Source of the DNA: Ostrinia nubilalis
Lineage: Eukaryota > Arthropoda > Insecta > Lepidoptera > Crambidae
Reading direction: 5' to 3'
DNA: 64,000 bases
Assembly: GCF_963855985.1 (NCBI RefSeq)
Contig: NC_087117.1
Location: 625,001-689,000, forward strand
Under the pieces are notes generated by a model that was not told where the DNA came from, made no database searches, and saw nothing but the letters and a program-made list of their open reading frames with translations. This document shows positions 12,801 through 24,800 of the stretch, one piece after another; position 1 is the stretch's first letter; each line of letters opens with the position of its first letter. The translations under genes and the position numbers were made by a program.

Positions 12801-15800
12801 TACCTAACACCATACATTTATATATCACGAACTTGGAAAAAAGTAACAATAATACGGTTCCTTGTTTCGTGATACTGATTATTCCAAATTCCCCAAGTAA
12901 AATTCATGGATTATTGTCAAAATGTGTCAATTAACTATTATCTATCCCATATACAATACAAATAAACAAAGATAAATAAAACAAATCGAAATAAAACCAA
13001 AATTATGCTGGTTCTACTTATGCTAATTTATCTTAAAATTGGTCATATATGTGAACTTCAAACTCGTGTCATATAAATTCTAGTGAACGAAACATATACC
13101 GAATTTAGGTCATGAGAAACTTAAATAAATGCATTATTTGTTTCATAACTTACATTTTAACTATCATAAATAATTATTTAAAAACCAAGCATCAAAATGT
13201 TATCCATAATATCCTTGAATCGGTAGTGTCACGAAATAGGGGACACCCGAAAAATAATATGTACGCTATTTCGTGAGTCAATTAATCGCAATTTTAAAGG
13301 AATTCTACGTTTTCATATAACTTTTTTCTAAGCCAAATCAATTGTCAAGGAACACATGAAACCACTATTACAAGTTTTATTTAAATGGACGTTCCTTCGC
13401 CTTTTTATAAGCTTAAGAAGTTGGAGCGCTAACCTTACGGTGAGAGCAACCTTTGCAAGCCGCACGGCTGTTTTTGGCTCTCTGAGAGTTTGAAGCTTCG
13501 TATTGCTCTCATTTTTGGCGCCACAATGTTGGTACTTGGTTTTTTAGATAGCTTAAATAATAGAGTTTTCGTAGTAATGAAGAATTTTTATAAATAATAT
13601 TCCATTTGCTTGTTATTTGAGCTAAAAAAAAAACTTACGAACTTACGTACTATCACGAACTAGTAGCCGTTTACCTTAGTTTTCAATTTGCTGTTATAAA
13701 CGATTTTTAGCAGCTTTGGAACCTTTTGTTAGCTTCAATTGTCCTCAATTAACTACACTGTTATTCTTCAGGTTATAAAGTTACTGTGTTATTTACTTAT
13801 CAATTTACCTGAGTAACCTGGCGCGCACTTGCACAAGTAGTCGCCAGCTAGTGAAGGCCGGTCCATTAGCATGTCATCCTAAATAGAAAAGAAAGATTAT
13901 TTTAAACATTTTTAAGTAAGACTGCTTGGAGATATGCACAGTTTCATGTCGCACAGATCTAATTCAATTTCTAAAACATTAAAATAACTTCGCCGAGGTC
14001 CAGGGGTCCAGGGGTCCATGAGTCTGGTGGCCAAGGGGACCTGAGGGCCACGATCTTGGGGGGGCCCGGGACCAGGGGTCCATAGTGTGGGGGTCCAATA
14101 CCTGTTGAGGCCGGGGCAGGTAGCACACGCCGTGTCGACAGTCGTGGTGCGCGCAGGGCGAAGTCCCGAGTCCTGCGTAGGTCTGAGAGTCCAGTATCTG
14201 GGGGTCCAGGGGTCCATTACCTGCTGTGGCCGGGGCAGGTAGCACACGCCATGTAAACAGTCGTGATGGGCGCAGGGCGAAGTCCCAAGCGCGGCGTGGG
14301 GCGCAGCCTCGTAGTACCGGCCGGGGGTTCAAGGGTCCAGGGGTCCAAGGGTCCAGGGATACAAGGGTCCAAGGGTCCAGGGGTCCATTACCTGCTGTGG
14401 TCGAGGCAGGTAGCACACGCCATGTAAACAGTCGTGGTGGGCACAGGGCGAAGTCCCAAGCGCGGCGTGGGGCGCAGCCTCGCAGTACCTCCCGGCGTAG
14501 CCCGCGGCGCACGCGCACTTGTACTCGTCGAGGCCGTCTACGCAGGTTGCGCCGTTCTAAACGAACAGAAAAATACATAATCAGCAACATCAAGGTGGAC
14601 AGACGACCTCTTAATGGTAGCAGGAAGGCGCTAGATGTATGCCGCTGTCAACCAGCCAATCTATACTAATATTATAAAGCTGAAGAGTTTGTTTGTTTAC
14701 TTGAACGCGCTAATCTCAGGAATTATCGGTACGATTTAAAAAATTATTTTACTGTTAGATAACCCATTTAATTTTATCGAGGAAGGCTGGCTATTAATAT
14801 ATAAAGAGCACACGTCAGTTCCGCATTGTTCTAAAGAGCACACGTCAGCTCTCACGCTTACCTGGCACATGTGGTTGATGCAGTCGTCGGCATTGACAAT
14901 GCAGTTCTGCCCCGAGTAGCCCTTGGGGCACGAACAAGTGTAGTGGCTGGTGTGATGTTTACAATTAAAGGACGACGCACATTTATCAACCCGGAAAGGG
15001 ATCGTAACCATATCAACTCGAGGCGGTCAATATTCTTTGTATGAACTCCTTAATGAAACACTCAATTATCCGCACCGGAACGTAAACGCCTCGCCTCGTA
15101 ATTGACAGCGCGCGAGAGGCGATGACAGCTCCACTTTACTAAACGGCCAACTAAGTTACACTTCTTACCTGGCACATGTGGTTGATGCAGTCGTCGGCAT
15201 TGACCGTGCAGTTCTGTCCCGAGTAGCCCTTGGGACACGCGCAGGTGTAGTGGCTGGTGTGGTCGCTGCACACCGCTCCGTTGGCGCACGGGTTGAACTC
15301 TGCTGTGCAGAAGGGTATCTTCTTCTCGCAGAATTCGCCTGGGGAATGAAGACTAGAATTAATATTTATGCCTTTAAAGTTCCTAAATAGAGCCTTTTTC
15401 ATCATCATCATCTCAGCCATAGGACGCCCACTGCTGAACATAGGCCTCCCCCAATGCTTTCCATGTTACCCGGTTGGTAGCGGCCTGCGTCCAGCGCCTT
15501 CCTGCTTTATGATGTCGTCGGTCCACCTTGTGGGTGGACGTCCCACGCTGCGTTTTCCGGTACGCGGCCTCCACTCCAGAACCTTGCTGCCCCATCGACC
15601 GTCAGTTCTGCGTACCCATAGAGCCTTTTTAGCTTGGGTTTTTTTTCTAATTTCTAGCCTGTTCCTCTGTGGTTGAGGATTCCGGATGAAACCTTCCACA
15701 TTCGGTCTGATCACCACTTTGCATCAGGTGAGATTGAGATGCAGGTCAAGAGCTGAGCTTCCTCATTGTGGATTTTAAAAAAGGGATGATGACCTACAGA

Positions 15801-18800
15801 TGACGATTATGATGATGATCACTCACCCATATACCCCGGCGCGCATTTACACGAGTATCCCTCCAGTCTGTCCACACAAGTCGCGTTGTTCTGGCAGCGA
15901 TGCGCCGCGCAGTCGTCGATGTTCGCTTCGCACCGCACTCCTGTGTAGCCTGGCTGGCAGGAGCAACTGGGTAAGAAAGGGAGACGTCATTAGAAATATT
16001 GGAACATTGATGTCGGACACTAAAGCGACTGAAGTTCTTCTTCAACATCAGCTGAGAGTGTCAGTGCTGTGTTTTTGAGCACACGGGGCCTAATTACTCT
16101 AAAGAGCACACGTCAGCTTCGCGTCGTCCTAGAGAGCAGACAACTCCGAGAGTCAGCTACTCACTGGAATCTTCCGTCTCGCTCTAAAGAAGAGCACACG
16201 TCAGCTACTTAATTACTGAAATCTTCCTTCTTCTAATAGCTGACACTGACCGTGAGCGCACGGGGGGAAGCCTTTCGACTCGTTCTAGAGAGCACACTAC
16301 AGTTCCATCTCGCTCTAGAGAGCTTACGTTAGCTCTGTCTCGCTCTAGGAGAGCACACGTCAGCTCCGTCACGCTCTAGAGAGCGCACAGCAGCTCCGCC
16401 TCGCTTTAGAGAGCACACGTCAGCTTTGACAATTGGCTACTTACTGAAACCGTCCCTCCTCTAACAACTGGCACTGCCCATGAGCGCACGGTGCCCCGTA
16501 GCACGCATCAATCTCGTGCTGGCAGGCGTCGCCGTGGAAGCCCCGAGCACAAGCACACTCGAAGCCGCCGCTGCAGGTGACGGAGCAGGCTTCACCGTAA
16601 AAGCCTTTCGTCTCGCTCTAGGGGAGCACACGTCAGTTCTGTCTCGCTCTAGAGAGCACACGTCAGCTCCGTCTCGCTCTAGAGAGCACACGTCAGGTCC
16701 GTCTCGCTCTAAAGAGGAGCACACGTCAGCTACTTACTGAAATCTTCCTTCCTCCAACAACTGGCATTGTCCATGAGCGCACGGGGCCCCGTAGCACGCA
16801 TCTATCTCGTGCTGGCAGGCGTCGCCGTGGAAGCCCCGAGCACAAGCACACTCGAAGCCGCCGCTGCTGGTGGCGGAGCAAGCGCCGCCGTTGCGGCACG
16901 GGTTGTTGTGGCAGCGGTCGCATTTGGAGACCACTTCGGACGGTGGTTTGCCTGGGGAGAAAATAAAAATTATAAATAGGTAAATTTTCTATATTTAATC
17001 CCACCAACAACTGTGAAAAAGTTATTTGATCGCATGTAGAGCTAAGTTTCTAACTCTACACCTTAGTAAAAAAATATTTGACATGACCATTTCACTGTCG
17101 CCACCTAGGCGTAAGGTGAAAATTCACTGGTTTTTGCTTTTTTGCTATACAATAGTTCTTGTAGTAATTAACGAAACGGCCAAGCAACATATTTTGACTA
17201 CTTATAGTGTAGTTGTAGGTAGTACCGTGCCCCCAGATTTTAAATTAAATTCACGGCCCTTCACTTTGAAATGCTCTTATCATTGAGCTACTGAGCGGAC
17301 AAATGCTCTAACCAATGAGCTACCTACTTAGCGGACAACTGCTCTGACCGCTGAGCTACTTAACGGACAACTGCTCTGACCGCTGAGCTGTATACACCCA
17401 GGGTTGTGCTGATGTGAACTTCAGAACGTGAAATTCAGTTAACTGCTCCTGAATCGAATGTACCTACTACTGCTATTTCTATTTATTTATATTAACCGGC
17501 AGACAGTGGTGACTGAGTTTGTTGCGGCGCTTCTTCTCAGCACTTGCCAAGTGTTGGTCTCGAAGCGCTGGTAGGGTAAAAAGATTATGAGACATGTAGA
17601 GGCTCCTTAAGAGCAAAATGACGATTTGTAAGAACTATTTATTAGTCTAAACAAATAAATAAAATTTTGACTTTGACTTTGACTTTGATGATGATGATGA
17701 CTTACCCTTGCATACGAATGCCGAGGTCTGCGTACTAAGCACCAGCTTATCTCGCATAGGCGGTGGACCAGCGCATCGCGCGATGCCTGGTTCGACGTAT
17801 TCGCCCGCAGTCTTTACCCATTCTGATAGCCAGCGAGCGCCGCAATCACAGTAGAGAGGGTTCGAACCCAGCGCTCTGGGGAGAAAAAAAACATGAAAAG
17901 TCATAAAAATAAATAAAAAAAATAAAAATAAAAGTATTTATTTCAGATAACAGGGATCCATAATGTTAGTAAAAAACTTAGGCTATGTTAGTATCTTATT
18001 TCTAAAACAGACTTCGTCCTGCTGAGCATGTGGCCGATCAGTGGACAATCCCCACTATCGGCTATTTCCTAACGCCAAAAGTGGTTTGAAACGTCTTCTT
18101 AAAACTTATCGCTGCTTCAAAACAGAACAATAAGGGCCTTTTAATGGCATCCAGTTTTGTGGGATCCTGCATAACTGGATCCTGTAAACTGGACTTACGT
18201 GCTGCAAAAAAGCGGGATATTTCCGAAGAGTTAACGTCGACTAGTGATAAGAAAGAATCTCAAAACAAATATTAATAGCACCCCAATAATAGGACCCCCA
18301 CCTAGGTGGACTGACGATCTGGTGAAGGCTGGGAAGTACCTGGATGCGGACGGACAGAGCAAGACCGGTCGTTAAGGAAATCCTCGGGGGAGGCCTTTGT
18401 CCAGCAGTGTGGACATGATTGGGCTGAAACAAACGACGAGCACCAAAAATTAAAACAATGTAATAATAAATACTCACACGTGCGAAATGGATTCCAAGTC
18501 CCTGAACACTCCGTCGGCTAGCGTGGAGATATTGTTTCCATGAAGAGATAGCACGCGGAGCTGCGTCAAGCCTCGCAGGGCGTCGCGCTGTCAAAGATAA
18601 TGTTGACAGTTCAGGTCTCTAAAGAACAGGTTGACACTCAACAGGTCTGTTGAGGGAAGTCTGCGGAGTACAGTGGCCTAATTCACGTATTTTGACAGTC
18701 AAGATCTCGCTGACGTTCAGAAGTCGTCCCATTGAAAAACAGTTCTAAATCCGTATTCACATACAGGTGATACAGGCTACAGTAGCTTTATTCACGTAAC

Positions 18801-21800
18801 AAAACTTCAACGACAACAAAACACTGAGTTGCGACCCTATCGAGTAATCGTTCTATCAAAATGACCCTTGTGAATACGGATTTAGAACTGTTTTTCAATG
18901 AGGAGACTTCTGAACGTCAGCGAGATCTTGACTGTCAAAATACGTTAATTAGGCAACTGGTCTGTAACATACAGGTCCGTAAAATGCAGGTACTGTCTGT
19001 AATGAACAAGTGTATCGGATGCAAGGTACTGATCTGTAGGTACCTACTACGTAAATAGAGTACCTACAGTACACCGAGCTCTTGTTGTAGCGGCGCTGTT
19101 CTGTTTTTCATACAAAAAAACAATTGCCGTAACATATTGATTAGTGCTTGGGGTACTGATCTCCGAAAGACAAGTCTGTGGAATAGTTCTATGATATAGG
19201 TAAGTAGAGTAATACTATAAATAACAAGCCTGTAGAATACAGGTCTGTGAGATGCAGGTATATACTTACAGCACTACAGTAACTGACCTGTACGCATCTC
19301 AGCTGGTTATAGCTCACAATCAGGGTAGCCAGTTTAGTCAACCCTTCAAAGGTGTCGTTTGCGAGCACACTGATCTGGTTGTTTGATAGATCAAGGCGCG
19401 TGAGCTGCGACAGGTGACGGATCTGGTCCGAGGTGATTGTTGTTATTTTGTTGGATTCTAGGTACCTGGAAAAAGAAGAGGATAATAAATGCTTTAGATA
19501 GGGCTGTTCTGCTTCTCCTTTGGTCCAGTGAAAGTTTAACTGTCCCCGGGACAAACTTGATCTTAATTGGTTGGGTTTTTATGGCGGTCAAGCTGTAGAT
19601 TCTGGCTACACAGGAGTTGCAGCGGTGGGAACAAGAGGTGGGAATAGTCCCGTTCTCCTTTGGTCTGGTAGGATTCGATTAACTTAGTCTACTTTAGCTA
19701 CAGCTACACAGCTCGCTTAGTCTACTTTAGCTACTTTCATAGCCTAATGTCATATGGAATCATGCTATGGGGCAAAGCTGCAGATTTTGAAACAATATTT
19801 ATTTTGCAAAAACGTGCGATAAGATACTTGTATAAAATGAAAGCAAGAGCGTCCCTTAGAGAATTGTTTAAAGAAATTGGCATTCTCACGGCCGCTTCAC
19901 AATACATCTTAAACTGTATTCTATTTATTCAACAAAATATTAACGAATTCAAAAAGAAAAGTGATATTCACCAAATTAACACTAGAAATAAAAATAAATT
20001 GGCTATACCCGCTTTTAGACTTAATAAAGTGTTTGCCACTTTTATGGGACAAGGTATCCATTTTTATAACAAAGTCCCTGATAAATATAAAGAGCTACCG
20101 TATAATAAATTTAAAGGTATAGTTAAAGATCACATGCTTAAAAAAGCCTATTATACAACTCGAGATTTTCTTAATGATAAGTCATCCTGGGAGTAGGATT
20201 ATGGTCCTCTCATGCTCGCACTAAAAAGAATTAAAATGAAAAGTAATATTGTATAAACTAATAATAATTTCTCAAATGTTATAGTGTCATGCTTCTCAAT
20301 CTAGACTGTTACTTAGCTTTATTATTAGTTTTTTAAAGAGATAACTTGGCATTGTCATTCTCACTAAAATGTCTCTGGGGTGGTGGCGTAGTGAGGCGGG
20401 TCGTTACATTCCCTCTAATATCGACCATATTATACAGTGAAGCGATGGCTGGTTCACTCGTCATGTCTGTGAACAGGCGCTGCTTTCGGGGACTGGTCAA
20501 TCCAAGTTATTCAAATTTATGTATGCGAGTCATTTCTACTAGTACCTTAATATGTAAGTCTAGATAATAATATACCACGCAATCTTGTATACCTACCCAT
20601 TCTTATGAAACACCATGCAAGAATGCATGGTAAATTCAGTGAACTGCTCCTGAATCGAATGTACCTACTACTGCTATTTCTATTTATTTATATTAACCGG
20701 CAGACAGTGGTGACTGAGTTTGTTGCGGCGCTTCTTCTCAGCACTTGCCAAATGTTGGTCTCGAAGCGCTGGTAGGGTAAAAAGATTATGAGACATGTAG
20801 AGGCTCCTTAAGAGCATATTTTATGACGATTTGTAAGAACTATTTATTAGTCTAAACAAATAAAGAAATTTTGACTTTGACTTTGACTTTGACTTAAAGA
20901 TTGGATTTTCTTTTAAAGATAGATAAATAAAAAAGGTCTTCAAACGCGATACCTGGTAAAAAACACTGTATTAAAATTTTGGCTAGTCTGTTACCTCTTT
21001 TGGTTTTGTGTTATAATTATTTCTTCAAAGGAACGTACAGAATGCATAGTTTCAGGTTTCGTGATGCATTTTTACGTGTATTTGTAGTTCAGTGGTTACT
21101 AACTACATCTCAGTGGTTACTCACAGCCCAGCGATCACAGTTCGATTGCAGCTCATAGCTTAGTAGTTACACGTCAGTGGTTGCATAGCTCAGTGGTTAC
21201 TCACAGCTCAGCAATCACAGCTCAATCGTTATCGAAAGCTCAATGGTTCCCTTACATTTTAGTAGCTACTATTAGCTCAGTGGTTACTCACAGCTCGGTG
21301 GTCTGTCTCGGTATATTAGCTGGCAGGGCTGTTAGCTGAGCGCGCGAGCAGCGGACGACGGTGCCGGTGCAGACGCAAGCTGAAGGACAATAGTCCGGTG
21401 CGAGGCAGCCCTTGTCTTCCGCTGCGAACAAAGTAATATTTAGTTATTTATTTATTTATACTTTTGCACAAAAAACTGTACAGTGGCGGACTTAATGCCA
21501 GGTGGTATTCTCTGCCAGTCAACCACAGGTCGAGTTGAGATACTAAGGCGGTGCAATAAATATGACGTTTAGTTAATATACTTACATAGGATTAGATAAA
21601 ATAAATAACATAAGAATACATATTAATATAATAGACATCCCAACTAGTCCCAACTAATATTATAAATGCGAAAGTAACTCTGTCTGTCTGTCTGTCTGTT
21701 ACGCTTTCCCGCTTAAACCTCGCAACCGATTTTGATGAAATTTGGCATAGAGATAGTTTGAGTCCCGGGAAAGAACATAGGATAGTTTTTATCCCGGTTT

Positions 21801-24800
21801 TTGAAACAGGGACGCGCGCGATAAAGTTTTTCTGTGACAGACAAAATTCCACGCGGGCGAAGCCGCGGGCGGAAAGCTAGTACTATATACTATATACATA
21901 TAATAGACATAATATGTAATCAATGCGAACTGCTAGGGACTGGAACAGACTATTTGACACCATTCCCCTATAATTCGAAATCAAAACTATTTAAAAATGA
22001 CACATTCTGTTCTTAAAAACTTAATTAATTTTCATGTAAATAAATTAGGAGTTTTGGTTGCATTGTATTTGAAAAGGTAGTTTTGAGTTGACAAAATAGT
22101 GACGTCACTTGCTTGTACCATACAAAAACTATGGTCTCTCGTTTTGACAATTTTAAAAAGTACGTTAATTGATTGGTAGTGTCAAATAGTCTGTCAACTG
22201 CCTGCTGCTGACCTTTTTAAGACGCTTACAGGGATGTACCTTCCAAGCTTACCCCATCTCATAATAATTTATCGTTTCATAAGTACATAGGTGGTGATCT
22301 TAAACTAAAAGTCTCAACTTATGACCCTGTAAGTTGTACTTACGCAAGCATTTAAAGTCGCTCAGTTCTAAGTGATGTAAATTAGCATCCCGTAGCGTTG
22401 ATGGCGAGCCGCAAGTTGATAGCCAGGAGATGTGGCACGCGCATTCCACACTGCTCCGCTAATACACACTGCTTCTCCGCTTCGCTCTGCTAACCCAGTA
22501 CTAATGGGATAGGAGCTGGACCCCCAGTGTCTAAAAAGGGGTTTCTCCGCTTCGCTCCGTTAACGCAATTTGCTTGTCCGCTTCATTCCGCAAACTCACT
22601 CTTCGTTGCCGCTCCGTTAACCCACTGCTTCTCCGCTAACCTTCTCTGCTTCTCCGCTACTCTCCGCTAACCCACACTACTTCTCCGCTTCGCTCCTTTA
22701 ACCAAATTTTCTTGCCCAATCTACTTATCCATTACGCTCCGCTAACCAAATTTGCTTCTCCGCTTACCTGCGTCAATTTAATCTGCTTCTCCGCTTCGCT
22801 CCGTAAACTCACTTCCAATGCACTCTCATCCTCTGCTCCGCTAACATATGCCTCCGCTTCGCTCCGCTAATCTATTCCTCATCTCCGCTCCGCTAGCTTA
22901 TACTCACGCGAGCACTTAAAGTCGTTGAGCCAAGATATATGACAAGTACACTCCAGTGGGTGTGCTCTAGGCTGTCTAAGGACCTTGGTTCGACTCCCAG
23001 TGGATGCTGCCCTACAGTGTCTAAAAGAGGGGCTCGACTAGCCTGCTCCACTAACGCTCCGCTAATACACTCTGCTTCTCCGCTACGCTCCGCTCACCTT
23101 ATCTGCTTATCAGTTTCGCTCCGCTAACCCGCACTACTTCTCCGCTTCGCTCCGCTAGCCTAATTATCCGCTTCGCTCCGCTATCCCACACTATTTCTCC
23201 GCTTCGCTCCGCTAGTCTATTTCTCCGCTTCGCTCCGCTAGTCTATTTCCCCGCTTCGCTCCGCTAGCCTACTTCTCAGCTTCGCTCCGCTAGTCTATTT
23301 CTCAGCTTCGCTCCGCTAGTCTATTTCTCCGCTTCGCTCCGCTAGCCTACTTCTCCGTTTCGCTCCGCTAGCCTACTTCTCCGCTTCACTCCGCTAGTCT
23401 TTTTCTCCGCTTCGCTCCGCGAACCCACTCCACATCTCCGCTCCGCTAACATACTTTGCTCCTTTACCATGTTTACCAGCTCCATTCCGTTTAACTAAGT
23501 TATACTCACGCGAGCACTTAAAGTCGCTCAGTTCCAAGTGATGTAAATTAGCGTCCCGTAGCGTTGACGGCGCTCCGCATGTGGCTGTCGGAGCCAGGCG
23601 ACGTGACCGCAGCCAGGTCGACAACCAGGAGATGTGACAAGTACACTCCAATGGGTTGTGCTCTAGGTTCCTAAAAAAGAAAGAAATAAAACTTTATATA
23701 AACATACAAAAAACTAGAAACACAATAGAAAAACTTGTTAGTTATGTTGCCATGTAAAAATATTATCATCATCGAGTCAGTTAGGGCTGAGCTAAACACA
23801 ATGCAAAAGTGGCGCACTTACCTATTCTAAGTTGAAAGGTTATAAATTATAACTTTTTGTAATGATTGATTCTATTATAATGATATTCAAAAATTACCTC
23901 AACTAAGGGGGAGTTGAATTTCTTTGGCTTGGCCGTACGACCCATAATACTAGCTACCACTACCCAGCATTTATGAAGCAACACTGGCCGTACACTTTTA
24001 CTGTACCGTACACTGGTTTACCCAATGTCTAAGTAGCTGACCGTTGGTCAGCGGCAAGCGAAGGGTTAATAAATATAGGTTTGATTCCCTTCTATTAAAA
24101 AATGAATCTAGGTAGGTATACAATTATTCATTCTAGATTGATCATCAACTTACAGAGTAGACAGCATGGTCAGATGATCGAACGCCCCCGGTGTGATGCA
24201 TTTGATTTTGTTTTCTCCCAATGATCTGAAATTATAAATAATTAAATTCTATAAGGTTATAATAATCAGCATCAAATTATTCTAAAGATGTGAACACACA
24301 AGTATGTAATCATTGCAAACATCATCATCATCATTTCAGCCATAAGACGTCCACTGCTGAACATAGGCCTCCTCCAATGATTTCCATGTTGCCCGGTTGG
24401 TAGCGGCCTGCATCCAGCGCCTTCCTGCTACCTTTATGGTGTCGTCGGTCCACCTTGTGGGTGGACGTCCCACGCTGCGTTTTCCGGTACGCGGCCTCCA
24501 CTCCAGAACCTTGCTGCCCCATCGGCCGTCAGGTCTGCGTACTATGTGCTCTGCCCATTGCCACTTCAGGTTGCTAATCCTTCGGGATATGTCAGCGACT
24601 TTACTTAGTTCGTTTACGCATCTCTTCATTTCTGATTCGATCTCCTGAAGAAACACCGAGCATAGCCCTTTCCATAGCACGACTACATAATACTCACAGC
24701 ACTGTCAAGCTGTGCAGCCCGAAGAACATCTTGTCAGTGACAGTCTGCAGCAGGTTGCCATCAAGCAGCAGTTCCTGTATGTTGGCAGCGCCGTCGAACG

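Larger units (their letters stand above)
13990..14391. repeat. ggggtccaag minisatellite downstream of exon 25
   Basis: Tandem ggggtccaggggtccaaggg-type units. On the gene strand (TGGACCC repeats) the array begins within four bases of the exon 25 donor and separates two echoes of that exon. Confidence 0.85.
16083..16737. repeat. agagcacacgtcagctccgtctcgctct minisatellite
   Basis: About 28-30-bp units repeated many times between exon 22 and its echoes. On the gene strand the unit starts right after the exon 22 donor (GTAAGTAGCTGACGTGTGC). Confidence 0.88.

Noticed and set aside
13912..14669. Open frames of 111-204 codons around exon 25
   Set aside because: Out-of-frame readings through the ggggtcca minisatellite and the EGF exon copies.
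14392..16951. Possibility that EGF exons belong to a different EGF gene such as Notch or crumbs
   Set aside because: Exons join in frame to slit LRR and LamG exons on both sides and match slit strings ([22 protein letters not shown]).
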